DNA of 35,936 bases from Candidatus Omnitrophota bacterium (GTDB lineage: Bacteria > Omnitrophota > Gorgyraeia > JAHIPI01): positions 1-35,936 of the forward strand of contig JAHIPI010000020.1 of NCBI GenBank assembly GCA_018894435.1. Direction: 5' to 3'. The position numbers were made by a program, and so were the translations under genes. The notes beneath the pieces were generated by a model. The model did not search any database. It saw nothing but the letters and a program-made list of their open reading frames with translations, and was not told the DNA's origin. Numbering within the stretch: position 1 is the first letter of the stretch; each line of letters begins with the position of its first letter. This document shows, one piece after another, positions 24,821 to 33,600 of this stretch.

Positions 24821-25779
24821 TGCTAAGCGTTAAGGGCGAACTAAAACTGGATTCTACCAGAAACGGTTTCGGGAAGGGCTTGGTCGAGCTCGGCAAAGCG
24901 AATAAAAACATCGTTGTTTTGAGCGCCGATCTTACCGATTCCGTAAGGGCGCATTGGTTCAAGAAGGAATTTCCCGACAGGTTCTTTTCTTTCGGCGTAG
25001 CCGAACAGAATATGATAAGCGCCGCGGCAGGATTTGCCCTTTCCGGCAAAATAGCCTACGCGGCTACTTTCGGAGTATTCGCGGCCGGCAGGGCATGGGA
25101 CCAGGTGAGGGTGTCGGTCGATTATATGAATCTCAACGTCAAGATCGTAGGTACGCACGCCGGTATTTCGGTGGGAGAAGACGGCTATACCCATCAGGCG
25201 CTTGAAGAGATCACTTTGATGCGGGTCCTTCCCAATATGACCATGATAGTGCCGTCGGACTTTACGGAAGCCAAAAGAGCGACTCTAAAAGCGGCCGAAT
25301 GGAAAGGGCCAGTCTATATCAGGCTCGGCAGGAACGCCTCGCCGATTCTTACCGAAGAAAGCGATCCGTTTGAGATAGGAAAAGGTATACTCGCCAGGCC
25401 CGGCAAGGACATCACCATAGTGGCGTGCGGCCAGATGTTTTTTGAGGCGATGAAGGCCGCGGAGATATTGGCCCAAAAAAAGATAGACGCGCGCGTAATA
25501 AATATGCACACGATTAAGCCCATAGATGAAGCGATACTTTTAAAAGCAGCAAAAGAGACGGGAGCGTTTGTCACTGCCGAAGAGCACTCTATGCGCGGCG
25601 GCCTCGGCGGCGCTGTTACAGAGATCCTTTCTCAGAACTACCCGGTTCCCGTAAAGATGGTAGGCATGGCGGGCTGCGGCCAGTCAGGAAGCCCGCAGGA
25701 ATTGTTTAAATGTTTCAACCTTCTGGCTGAAGATGTGGCAAGGGCGGCAGAAGGTGCTTTAGCGATGAAAAGGCCATAA
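24820..25779 (+). CDS. Transketolase, C-terminal subunit
   Basis: 319 residues. Pyrimidine-binding domain with FFSFGVAEQNMISAAAGFA, where Glu62 activates ThDP, followed by GTHAGISVGEDGYTHQA and the C-terminal transketolase domain (DARVINMHTIKPIDEAIL, EEHSMRGGLGGAVTE). Together with the preceding gene it makes a full enzyme; this split form is common in Archaea, Thermotogae, Firmicutes and candidate phyla. One-base overlap with the N-terminal subunit ensures stoichiometric translation. Confidence 0.95.
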   Translation: MLSVKGELKLDSTRNGFGKGLVELGKANKNIVVLSADLTDSVRAHWFKKEFPDRFFSFGVAEQNMISAAAGFALSGKIAYAATFGVFAAGRAWDQVRVSVDYMNLNVKIVGTHAGISVGEDGYTHQALEEITLMRVLPNMTMIVPSDFTEAKRATLKAAEWKGPVYIRLGRNASPILTEESDPFEIGKGILARPGKDITIVACGQMFFEAMKAAEILAQKKIDARVINMHTIKPIDEAILLKAAKETGAFVTAEEHSMRGGLGGAVTEILSQNYPVPVKMVGMAGCGQSGSPQELFKCFNLLAEDVARAAEGALAMKRP

Positions 25780-25807
25780 AATACAATAACAACTTGTGAT
25801 AGATCAA

Positions 25808-26692
25808 ATGAAAAACATTGAACTGTATTCTCCGGCGAAGATCAATCTGTTCCTGGATATTTTTGGAAAACGAAGCGACGGTTACCACGATATAATGACC
25901 GTATTTGAAAAGATCGACCTGTGCGACACCATCCTCCTTAGCGCACTTCCCGACGATAAAATAATCCTTGTATCCGACAGTAAAGACATGCCCCAGGACG
26001 AGACCAATCTTGCCTATAAAGCCGCGATCATTCTGAAAGAGGCCTATGGCGTCTCCGCCGGCGTAAAGATAAATATTAAAAAGAAGATCCCTGTAGCAGC
26101 GGGGCTCGGAGGGGGTTCCAGCAACGCGGCAACCGTCTTAAAGGGCCTTAATGAATTGTGGAAGCTAACATTGGGCGAAGATGAACTTTGGGGTATTGCG
26201 AAAAGAATCGGCGCAGATGTCCCTTTTTTTATTTTTAACTACTCGTTTGCCTTAGGCTTGGGCAGAGGCGATGAAATAAGCCCGATAAAGTCCTCTTTGG
26301 AGATGTGGCATCTTATAATAACCCCACCCAAAGAGGTGCTTACAAAAGATGTCTATAATGATATAAGTTTAAACTTGACAGGACAAAGGCCCGATGTTAA
26401 AATGATAATCCACGCCATCAGGAAAAGTGATTTAAAAGGCATAAAGAACGGCCTACACAACACTCTGGAACCGGTTGTAGCAAAAAAGGTTACGGATATT
26501 TCACTGGTAAAGGATTTCTTTAAAAAGATGGGATTTGATGCCGCGAAAGTCACCGGCAGCGGTCCCACTATTTTTGTCTTAACCGATAACAGAAAGGAGG
26601 CAGAAATATTAGAGAAAGAATTCAGCAAATCTTTAGAGAAGGACGCTAAAGACGGTTGGGGTATTTTCGTTGCGAAAACATTACGAGACTAA
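25808..26692 (+). CDS. ispE: 4-diphosphocytidyl-2-C-methyl-D-erythritol kinase
   Basis: 294 residues from ATG 25808 (a GTG at 25796 adds four). GHMP kinase that phosphorylates CDP-ME in the MEP isoprenoid pathway. SPAKINLFLDIFGKRSDGYHD carries the substrate-binding Lys and Asp region, the ATP loop is PVAAGLGGGSSNAATVLKG, IGADVPFFIF is motif with the catalytic Asp, and VTGSGPTIFVLT is the third GHMP motif. Neither start has a good Shine-Dalgarno sequence. Shows that the host makes isoprenoids from pyruvate and glyceraldehyde-3-P, the latter linked to the transketolase next door. The ispE-spoVG order is also found in Bacillus-type genomes. Confidence 0.95.
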   Translation: MKNIELYSPAKINLFLDIFGKRSDGYHDIMTVFEKIDLCDTILLSALPDDKIILVSDSKDMPQDETNLAYKAAIILKEAYGVSAGVKINIKKKIPVAAGLGGGSSNAATVLKGLNELWKLTLGEDELWGIAKRIGADVPFFIFNYSFALGLGRGDEISPIKSSLEMWHLIITPPKEVLTKDVYNDISLNLTGQRPDVKMIIHAIRKSDLKGIKNGLHNTLEPVVAKKVTDISLVKDFFKKMGFDAAKVTGSGPTIFVLTDNRKEAEILEKEFSKSLEKDAKDGWGIFVAKTLRD

Positions 26693-26714
26693 TGATTAAA
26701 CACAGGAGTAAAAG

Positions 26715-27332
26715 ATGGAAATAACAGAAGTCAGGATTTTCCCGCGAGAAAGCGAAGACCGTAAGCTGAAAGCTTACGCAACGATAACTATAGATAACGC
26801 GTTCGTAGTGAGGAACGTTAAGGTCATAGAAGGCAATAAGGGCCTCTTCGTAGCCATGCCTTCAAGGAAGCTTAGAGAGGCGTGCCCAAAATGCAATTAC
26901 AAGAATGCCGTAAGAAGCAGATTCTGCAACCAGTGCGGAGCGGCACTCCCGCAGGGCGGCGAACCCTCGGCTTCGCCGCGAGGCGAGCGAAAATTGGAAA
27001 CTACTTCCGACGAGAACGGCAGGCAGTCCGGCCACAGGGACATAGCCCATCCGATCACCCAGGAATGCAGGGAATATATTCAGAATAAAGTATTGAGCGC
27101 GTACAAAAACGAGATAAAGAGCCCGACGCCTCCGGAGAGTTACGAAGGCGCCAGGGTGAGAAAAGATTTTCCCAAGGCCGCGCCGGCCACGCCGGCCGCT
27201 CCGGCAGCGCCCATAGCGCCCGCAGCGCCGGCAGCGCCGGCCGCGCCCGTAGCGCCGGCAGCTCCGAAATATGAGTCTCAGAAAATGACTCCTCCCCGTG
27301 AAGACGATTTTGAAGGGGATTTGGAATTATAG
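26715..27332 (+). CDS. spoVG: SpoVG-family protein with inserted zinc ribbon and Ala/Pro tail
   Basis: 205 residues, twice the length of ordinary SpoVG. Residues 1-52 (MEITEVRIFP, FVVRNVKVIEGNKGLFVAMP) and 107-135 (HRDIAHPITQECREYIQ) are the two halves of SpoVG, a nucleic-acid-binding regulator. Between them lies an insertion with a zinc ribbon (Cys57, 60, 71, 74: ACPKCNYKNAV and RFCNQCGAAL) and a charged linker. The tail contains a low-complexity Ala/Pro stretch (about 154-186, DNA 27174-27270, GC-rich) and an acidic end FEGDLEL. Zinc ribbon plus flexible tail suggest added RNA/DNA or protein contacts. AGGAG before the ATG is good. Position behind ispE is the canonical one. Confidence 0.88.
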   Translation: MEITEVRIFPRESEDRKLKAYATITIDNAFVVRNVKVIEGNKGLFVAMPSRKLREACPKCNYKNAVRSRFCNQCGAALPQGGEPSASPRGERKLETTSDENGRQSGHRDIAHPITQECREYIQNKVLSAYKNEIKSPTPPESYEGARVRKDFPKAAPATPAAPAAPIAPAAPAAPAAPVAPAAPKYESQKMTPPREDDFEGDLEL

Positions 27333-27395
27333 TCAAGCGAAGCGACGTATGCGGGATAATGGTGGCTGGTATCTTGTGGCTTTTGAGAGTTTTTA

Positions 27396-27782
27396 ATGAT
27401 TCCCAGATTAAAGAAATTACTTAAGCAGCATGATGTTACGACGCTCGGAGAGTTGTCTAAAAAATTAAAGGTCTCTCTTAGTGTACTTAAAAATATTTCA
27501 AGTAATCGCACAGCTTTCTCTTCTTTATCGCGAAGAAGAACTCAGCACAGAGTGTTTCCGAAACAGTCCGAAAACTTGGCTGAACTTATCGGTGTCGTGT
27601 TAGGGGATGGGAATATATTCGCATGTAGACGTTGTCAACGGTTAACGATGATGTCCTTAGGATATTCACCACAGGTTAGTAATAGGTATGTACGGTTAGC
27701 AAGGAAAGATCAGGTCTACAGATTTATTGCTGAAATGGATTTTGAAAGACCATTCCCATCTTTAAAAACTGGTAAGGCGTGA
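27396..27782 (+). pseudogene. LAGLIDADG homing-endonuclease-like remnant (internally deleted)
   Basis: 128 codons open. Residues about 14-36 (TTLGELSKKLKVSLSVLKN) form a helix-turn-helix; residues 60-73 (LAELIGVVLGDGNI) match one LAGLIDADG motif. The ending RKDQVYRFIAEMDF resembles the last helix of the same protein type (RKDxVLxFIxEIGF), but about 100 residues that normally lie between, including a second motif, are missing, so the gene looks collapsed by an internal deletion. No good ribosome site upstream. It ends 8 bp before tRNA-Gln, so it may be a relic of a tRNA-associated insertion. It could also be an intact small DNA-binding protein. Confidence 0.5.
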
Positions 27783-27790
27783 AGTTATTT

Positions 27791-27864
27791 TGGGATGTCG
27801 TCCAATGGTAGGACACGAGAATTTGGGTCTCGGTATTCTGGTTCGAGTCCAGACGTCCCAACCA
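27791..27864 (+). tRNA. tRNA-Gln (TTG)
   Basis: 74 nt with encoded CCA. Acceptor TGGGATG/CGTCCCA, D-stem GTCC/GGAC, anticodon stem CGAGA/TCTCG with loop ATTTGGG; anticodon TTG (27823-27825). T-arm CTGG-TTCGAGT-CCAG. Unlike tRNA-Phe and tRNA-fMet it is not followed by the structured repeat. Confidence 0.95.
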
Positions 27865-27930
27865 CTGAAACGTTCGGGCTCGGGGCCAAGGCAGGCTTAA
27901 AAGTAGAGTTCTAATCTCGTAAGGGAAATC

Positions 27931-27959
27931 TTGCAAAGGAGGTCAATTTTTAGTATAAT
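27931..27959 (+). promoter_or_regulatory. Promoter of the HNH-repeat-like gene, probably leaderless
   Basis: TTGCAA (27931-27936), 17-bp spacer, TATAAT (27954-27959). The expected start point, about 7 bases later, falls on the GTG at 27966, so the mRNA may have no 5' leader. A GGAGG at 27938-27942 lies inside the spacer and cannot serve translation. Confidence 0.65.
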
Positions 27960-27965
27960 CCCAAC

Positions 27966-28469
27966 GTGGAAGATAGCGATAACATATCTGAAGAGTACAA
28001 ATTATTGGCTCGCCAAGTTTACAATGATTATATCGCCTTTGGAAATCTCGAAGAGACAGCCAAAAAACACAAGATTCCTGTAAGCCTCGCCAAATCAATG
28101 ATAGAAGATGCTACCGGTACTTCAACACCCTCCCCTGAAGAGCGTAAATTATCCATCCCCATTGAACAATTAAAAGAAGAATATATGAAATGCCTCTCCC
28201 TGAGGGTGCTTGCCGAGCGTTACGGCGTAGGCATAAAGGCAGTCTCTTGGGCTTTTAGAAAGCATGGCATTTCCATTATTAAACTGCATCATGAGGTAAC
28301 TCTTAAGAAGATCCGTGATGAATATGCGGAATTAGTGCAGAAACTCGGACGCCACCCCACGCGCAAGGAAATTACCAAGCTTAACGGCGGAAAGCACCTT
28401 TATTTTAGAATATATTTCCAATACGGCTCTTTAAGCAATTTCAGGAAAACTTTGCAAAGCGAGTGTTAG
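27966..28469 (+). CDS. DNA-binding protein with homing-endonuclease-associated repeat
   Basis: 167 residues from GTG 27966. N-terminal half has two HTH-like segments (LEETAKKHKIPVSLAKSMI at about 33-52, and LRVLAERYGVGIKAVSWAFR at about 76-95, each like a short sigma-factor/resolvase HTH). The C-terminal part (about 118-163: LVQKLGRHPTRKEIT, then RIYFQYGSLSNFRKTL) has the pattern of the HNH_repeat (homing endonuclease associated repeat: LGR-PT-x-E ... FGS..N.R). No HNH catalytic motif is present, so it is probably a DNA-binding protein, not a nuclease. Promoter at 27931-27959. Function unknown; the neighbouring LAGLIDADG remnant makes an origin in a mobile element plausible. Confidence 0.6.
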   Translation: MEDSDNISEEYKLLARQVYNDYIAFGNLEETAKKHKIPVSLAKSMIEDATGTSTPSPEERKLSIPIEQLKEEYMKCLSLRVLAERYGVGIKAVSWAFRKHGISIIKLHHEVTLKKIRDEYAELVQKLGRHPTRKEITKLNGGKHLYFRIYFQYGSLSNFRKTLQSEC

Positions 28470-28582
28470 TCGTTCAAATATTTAGATATAGGTTATTATT
28501 TTTGGCACAGATTATTTTTTGTATCTTATTCGTATGTATCAGGTTATGACTTAATTTGTTCCCCGGAACCTCTTGCCCTTAA

Positions 28583-28611
28583 TTGACAGTACCCATATAG
28601 TATGGTATACT
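28583..28611 (+). promoter_or_regulatory. Strong promoter of the beta-helix/RHS unit
   Basis: TTGACA (28583-28588), 17-bp spacer, TATACT (28606-28611); best match in the window. It lies 48 bp before the GTG start at 28660 and presumably drives the beta-helix gene, the RHS gene 16 bp behind it, and the membrane protein after that. Confidence 0.8.
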
Positions 28612-28659
28612 CTATATGTAAAAGGAGCTATATTGTAGGGAGTAATAGAGAGGTGCCAC

Positions 28660-30591
28660 GTGGCTAAATCTAGGATTTTATCTCTCTTTTTTGTTCGTAT
28701 CTTTCTTACGACTTTTATAATAGTGGCTTTGGCGCAGGCCGCGGAAGCAGCCGCCCCCGTTATAAATGTATTCACCTTGCGCGATCCCGATACCGGCTCT
28801 ACGGTGTATGTAAATAACAATTATGTTCTTATTATGCTTAGCATTTCTAATTTCGATCCAGTATCCACGCAGGTGCTCCTTTCCGAATATAATGATTTCC
28901 ACGATGCCGAATGGATTGACTACCCTAATCCTGTTACTTATACTTTCACAAGCATCTACGACGGAGAACGTACAGTTTACTGCAAAGTAAGAAATTCCTC
29001 CCTGCAGGAAAGCAATATTGTTCACGACACCATCTTGATGGATGTTTCCCCGCCGCGCGTCACCGCCGCATATTGTCAGGTATTTGATAATGAACATGTT
29101 GATATTGCTTTTACCGAAGCAATGAACAATATAGCGGCGCCGTCTTACTTTACAATTAATAATGGAGTTAACGTTTTGTCCGTCCAGTACCAGGGCGGGC
29201 CGTATTTCAGTTACCGGCTGACTACAAGTCCGCAGCAGGACGGTTCATCTCACACGGTAACTGTGTCCAGCAATGCAAAAGACATGGCGGGGAATTATAT
29301 CGATCCTAGCGCAAGGACATACTCATATACAATGGGTTCAACAGAAGACACAACGCCGCCAGTAGCCAATGCCGGACCGGATAAATTCGCAAATGTAGGT
29401 GAGTTGATTACCTTCGACGGCTCCGGCTCAACTGATAATGTCGGCGTAACGCGCTATGTATGGAATTTTGAAGACGGCTCATCCGCTGAAGAAGGGGTGA
29501 TAGTAACGCATCCATACGCATCCGCAGGTATTTACACAGCCACACTTACCGTTTACGACGCAGCGAACAATTCTGATTCAGATACAGCGCAAGCTGCAAT
29601 AACAGAATCTCCCAGCGGTACATATCTTGAAGTCGGCGGGCCGAGCCCAGATTATAATACGATTACGAATGCCATGGCTAATATCGCTGAAGGCGGTACA
29701 ATATATGTCTATGCAGGCGTTTATCCCGAAATAGTTCACCTCAAAAATAATGTTACCCTGAAAGGCGATAATAACGAGACCGTCATAATAAAAGGGGAGA
29801 TTATAGCTGAAGAAGTCGGAGGCACAATAGAAAACTTCTCAATTCTTTACCGGAAAGGCACAATGCTTTCCTTTAACAATGCCAATTATGTCGATTTAAA
29901 CCTTATGGCTGATGCAGGCATCACCGCCGTCAACTCGCCCCTTACTATAAAGAATTGTATTATTAAACCCGACCTAGACTTCATAAATTATGAAGGCGGC
30001 TATGACCCGCCGTTACAATATTACGGCAAAGGTATACAGATATGGAATATGTACGGCACTGACGATGTAGCGCCGCAAGTCGAAAGTAACCTTATTCAAG
30101 ACACAGACTGTGGCATATATTACTTCTCGCAGGCCTTCGGCGGCGCAATTAACGGCAATATAAAAAATAACACATTCTATCATAACAAAGACGGCATAAT
30201 CCTTCGCATGCATAAAGAGAATCCGCATATTTATAATAATATCTTTGACAACTCTATGAATTCTGCTATATTCTTCACGTATGAAGACGGCGTGCTTTTT
30301 GACCAGCGCAAAGCTAATATAAACAATAACCTCTTCAATCAGAATACCAATCACTTCTGGCTTGATTCAGAAGCAGTTCAGTTTAACTTAATCGGTATTC
30401 AGGGAAATATTGAAGACGATCCCGAATTTGTAGATCCGCTTAGTGATAACTTTTATTTAGAGCCTACTTCGCCTGCCTTGACAGGCGGTGAAGGCGGCAC
30501 GCTCATGGGCGCGTATACTGAATTTGTGTCGCAGTTATTTATAGAGATACTATCTCCTCAAGACGGAATAACAATATACGCAAAACCATAA
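28660..30591 (+). CDS. Exported Ig/PKD/right-handed beta-helix protein
   Basis: 643 residues from GTG 28660 with GAGAGG just upstream. Signal peptide 1-30. Residues about 34-230 hold Ig-like strands (SbsA_Ig-like: DNEHVDIAFTEAMN), 232-320 a PKD domain (PVANAGPDK, FDGSGSTDNVG, YVWNFEDGS), 325-610 a parallel beta-helix (YNTITNAMANIAEGGTIYV, then repeated NNTFYHNKDGI and YNNIFDNS strands) of the kind found in pectate-lyase-like surface proteins. The end FIEILSPQDGITIYAKP reads like the opening of a further Ig domain that then stops, so the C-terminus may be truncated. Expected on the cell surface or secreted; ligand unknown. Operon partner of the RHS gene. Confidence 0.8.
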   Translation: MAKSRILSLFFVRIFLTTFIIVALAQAAEAAAPVINVFTLRDPDTGSTVYVNNNYVLIMLSISNFDPVSTQVLLSEYNDFHDAEWIDYPNPVTYTFTSIYDGERTVYCKVRNSSLQESNIVHDTILMDVSPPRVTAAYCQVFDNEHVDIAFTEAMNNIAAPSYFTINNGVNVLSVQYQGGPYFSYRLTTSPQQDGSSHTVTVSSNAKDMAGNYIDPSARTYSYTMGSTEDTTPPVANAGPDKFANVGELITFDGSGSTDNVGVTRYVWNFEDGSSAEEGVIVTHPYASAGIYTATLTVYDAANNSDSDTAQAAITESPSGTYLEVGGPSPDYNTITNAMANIAEGGTIYVYAGVYPEIVHLKNNVTLKGDNNETVIIKGEIIAEEVGGTIENFSILYRKGTMLSFNNANYVDLNLMADAGITAVNSPLTIKNCIIKPDLDFINYEGGYDPPLQYYGKGIQIWNMYGTDDVAPQVESNLIQDTDCGIYYFSQAFGGAINGNIKNNTFYHNKDGIILRMHKENPHIYNNIFDNSMNSAIFFTYEDGVLFDQRKANINNNLFNQNTNHFWLDSEAVQFNLIGIQGNIEDDPEFVDPLSDNFYLEPTSPALTGGEGGTLMGAYTEFVSQLFIEILSPQDGITIYAKP

Positions 30592-30607
30592 ACTTAAGGA
30601 AATCGCC

Positions 30608-33600
30608 ATGAATGCGAAAACGATAGATAAAAAACATATTATAAAAAATAGATCCCTTACGCTAGTCATAACTTTTTGTCTTATTTTATCGCTGTGTTCT
30701 ATTGTATCAGCGGGAGAAAAAAAGATTGCCACCACCGGCCCTTTGCTGCTTCAGGAAATCTGCTCTGAAAACAATATGTCCTCCAACATAAAAGATATCG
30801 AAAAATCCGCAAAAACCGACAAAGGCGCCACTTCTTTCTCGGGCCTTAAAAAGGCGGCGGAGAAAAAAGGCTTTGTGGTGCAAGGACTAAAGACAGACGT
30901 CGGTAAACTTAAGGAACTGACGCAAAAAGGCTGCGTTCTTGTTGTGCTCAGCAAAAACCGCACTTATGTACGTGTTAAGGATGCATCGGAATGGACAGTT
31001 ACTCTTCATAATCCTTCACGCTACCCGAAATCAAGCAGCATGCCTATAAGCGTCTTCAAGAAACAGTGGGACGGCAAGGCCTTATTTATACAGACTAAAA
31101 AACAGGCAAACGAAGCACCTCTTAACGGCATAATTTTGGCCGCATCCGCAGAAGAAGGCAGCACCGTAGAGCCTCTTAGCGGAGGTCGCGAAGAGGCAGC
31201 TTTAGTTGCGCTTTCCGGTGCGGAAATGGAAGCTCAGGCAGGAGGTGCTCCCTGTGCTAACCCGCCATGCGATACGGACGGACTACCTCCGGGCAGCGAT
31301 GGAAAGACAGGGGACCCTGTAATAATAGGAAACGGAGACCTTTGTTCCGAAGAGACAGATTTTTTAATAGAAACAAGAGGTTTAATCCCGCTTGAGATAT
31401 CAAGGACTTATAATGCACAGGTCGTATCCAATATCGACGGATGGGTACCAGATATTGCCGCAGGTCCCTGGTCTGTAAGAGACGGCGTATATAACGGCTA
31501 TGGCGACAGAGTATTTACCACTCATACATGGGAAGACCTTACTCTTACCGCAGATATAAAAACAGTTAAAGCTGGTACTGAACAATGGGAAACCGCTTGG
31601 TTAAATTTTAGATATCAGGACGAAGCCAACAAGTACTATTTTCTTATCAAAAAAGATGGGACACTTGAATTCACGAAGAAACAAAACGGCGTGGCAACCC
31701 AACAGCAAAAAGCGTCAAGTTACAATCCTCTCAACTGGAATACGGTAAAGATAATAGCAAACGGCAACAATATAAAAATCTATGTGAACAATAATCTCGA
31801 GTTTAATTATACCGATCCTTCGCCATTATATGTCAACGGGCCTATAGCAGCTGAAGCTCGTTTTTGTTATGCCCAGTTCGATAATGTAAGAATCCAGAGC
31901 GGTACCGATGACTATTTCTATGATTTCAATACGCCCGACCGGGAGGAACCATTCGGCAGGGGTTGGTCATTTAACTATGGAATTCATATCCAAAAATTCC
32001 AAAACGGCGACGTAAGATTCGTAAGAGAAGACGGCAGGTCGCTTATATTCAGGGTAAATCCGGACGGTACATATACACCCGTGACGTGGGTTCACGATAC
32101 ATTGACCAAAGATGGTACAGGTTTTACGTTGCATAAGAAAGACGGCACTATTTATCGTTTTAACCTGGACGGGGTTCTGCAGCACCTCGAAGACAGATTC
32201 GGAAACCGCATAACACTAACCTATGAGACTATCTACGGCGCATTGCGTCTAAAATATGTAATCGACCCAACTAGCCGCCAGTTTACTTTTGAATACTGGC
32301 CCGATGGAAGGGTGAAGGAGATAAAAGACCCTACAGGAATTTACAAATACCAATATATCTATAACGGTATCCATCTCGTTCAAGTAATAGACCCAAGAGG
32401 GAACTCAAAGCATTACGAATACGACCCTGTTATGAATCTGCGCTCAGCGTATATAGATCGCGAAGGCAATAGATATGAATACAACTATACCTATAATGCA
32501 AGAATAGAGACGCAAAAGGACCCGGAATTAAATGTAACAACATTTGAATACTGGTGGGATACAACCCACATTGTTAATAAAGACAATGAAACATGGTACT
32601 ATACATTTTACCCGATGTGTAGCGGGCTCTGGGGGATTGCGAATAATCTCGGCTCTGAGCAGACTTTTTATTGGGACGGAGACTATAATTTAACGCAACT
32701 CGATGAAGAATATGGCAAAATAACGAAGCATGAATACGACGATAAAGGCAACGTAACAAAAATCATCGACCCCGAAAACGGTGCAACCTATCCCACGATA
32801 CTTCAATATGGTCCTGATTATAGCCTGGTAACCTATACCAAAGACCCCAAGGGCAATGAAGTTAACTACATCTATGATAACGGCAAACTTACAGAAATTC
32901 ACGAGCCTTTAGGCAAAACCACAGTTATGACGTATTATCCATATGGCAAGATTAAGACGCTTACAGATGCCGAAGGGAACCTAACAGAGTTCGAGTACGA
33001 CGCATGGGGCTATCCTAAGAAAATAAAACGTCATACCGAAACGTTAGTAATTGAAAAGAACTTTGCGCATAGCATTGTCGGTAACCTCTTAAGCGAAACC
33101 GACGAAGAAGGCAAAACCCGTAATTACACCTACGACGAAAATAACAGCCTAAAAGAAATAAAAGACGGAAGCAATAATATCTTCGTATCAAATACATATG
33201 ACAAGAATGATAAGCTAAAGACTATAACTGACTCCTTAAATCACACCGTCATCTACAAATATGACTGGGCCGGAAACCAGACAAAAGTCACCGAATACGA
33301 CGAATTCGGCATTGAATATACAACAGAACTCACTTATGACAATAAAAACTACCTCCATCTTGCTAAATCCGACCTCATACGCATAAAAGATCAGGAAGGT
33401 AATATAACAAATATCCTATACATAAAAGAGACAGCAGGTGATGGAGAGAGAAGGCTTATTGTTACAACAGATGCGGAAAATAGAGTTACAAAGAAGCAGT
33501 TTGATAAACTCGGCCGTCTTGCTTACTTGGAAGATGCGGCAAGTAAGAAGACATATTATACCTTTGATTATCTTAAAAGGTTTAAAACTATAGTTTATCC

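Noticed and set aside
27174-27270. Short GC-rich direct repeats, possible CRISPR-like or VNTR array
   Set aside because: They encode an in-frame Ala/Pro-rich linker in the SpoVG-type protein, with unit length and spacing unlike CRISPR.
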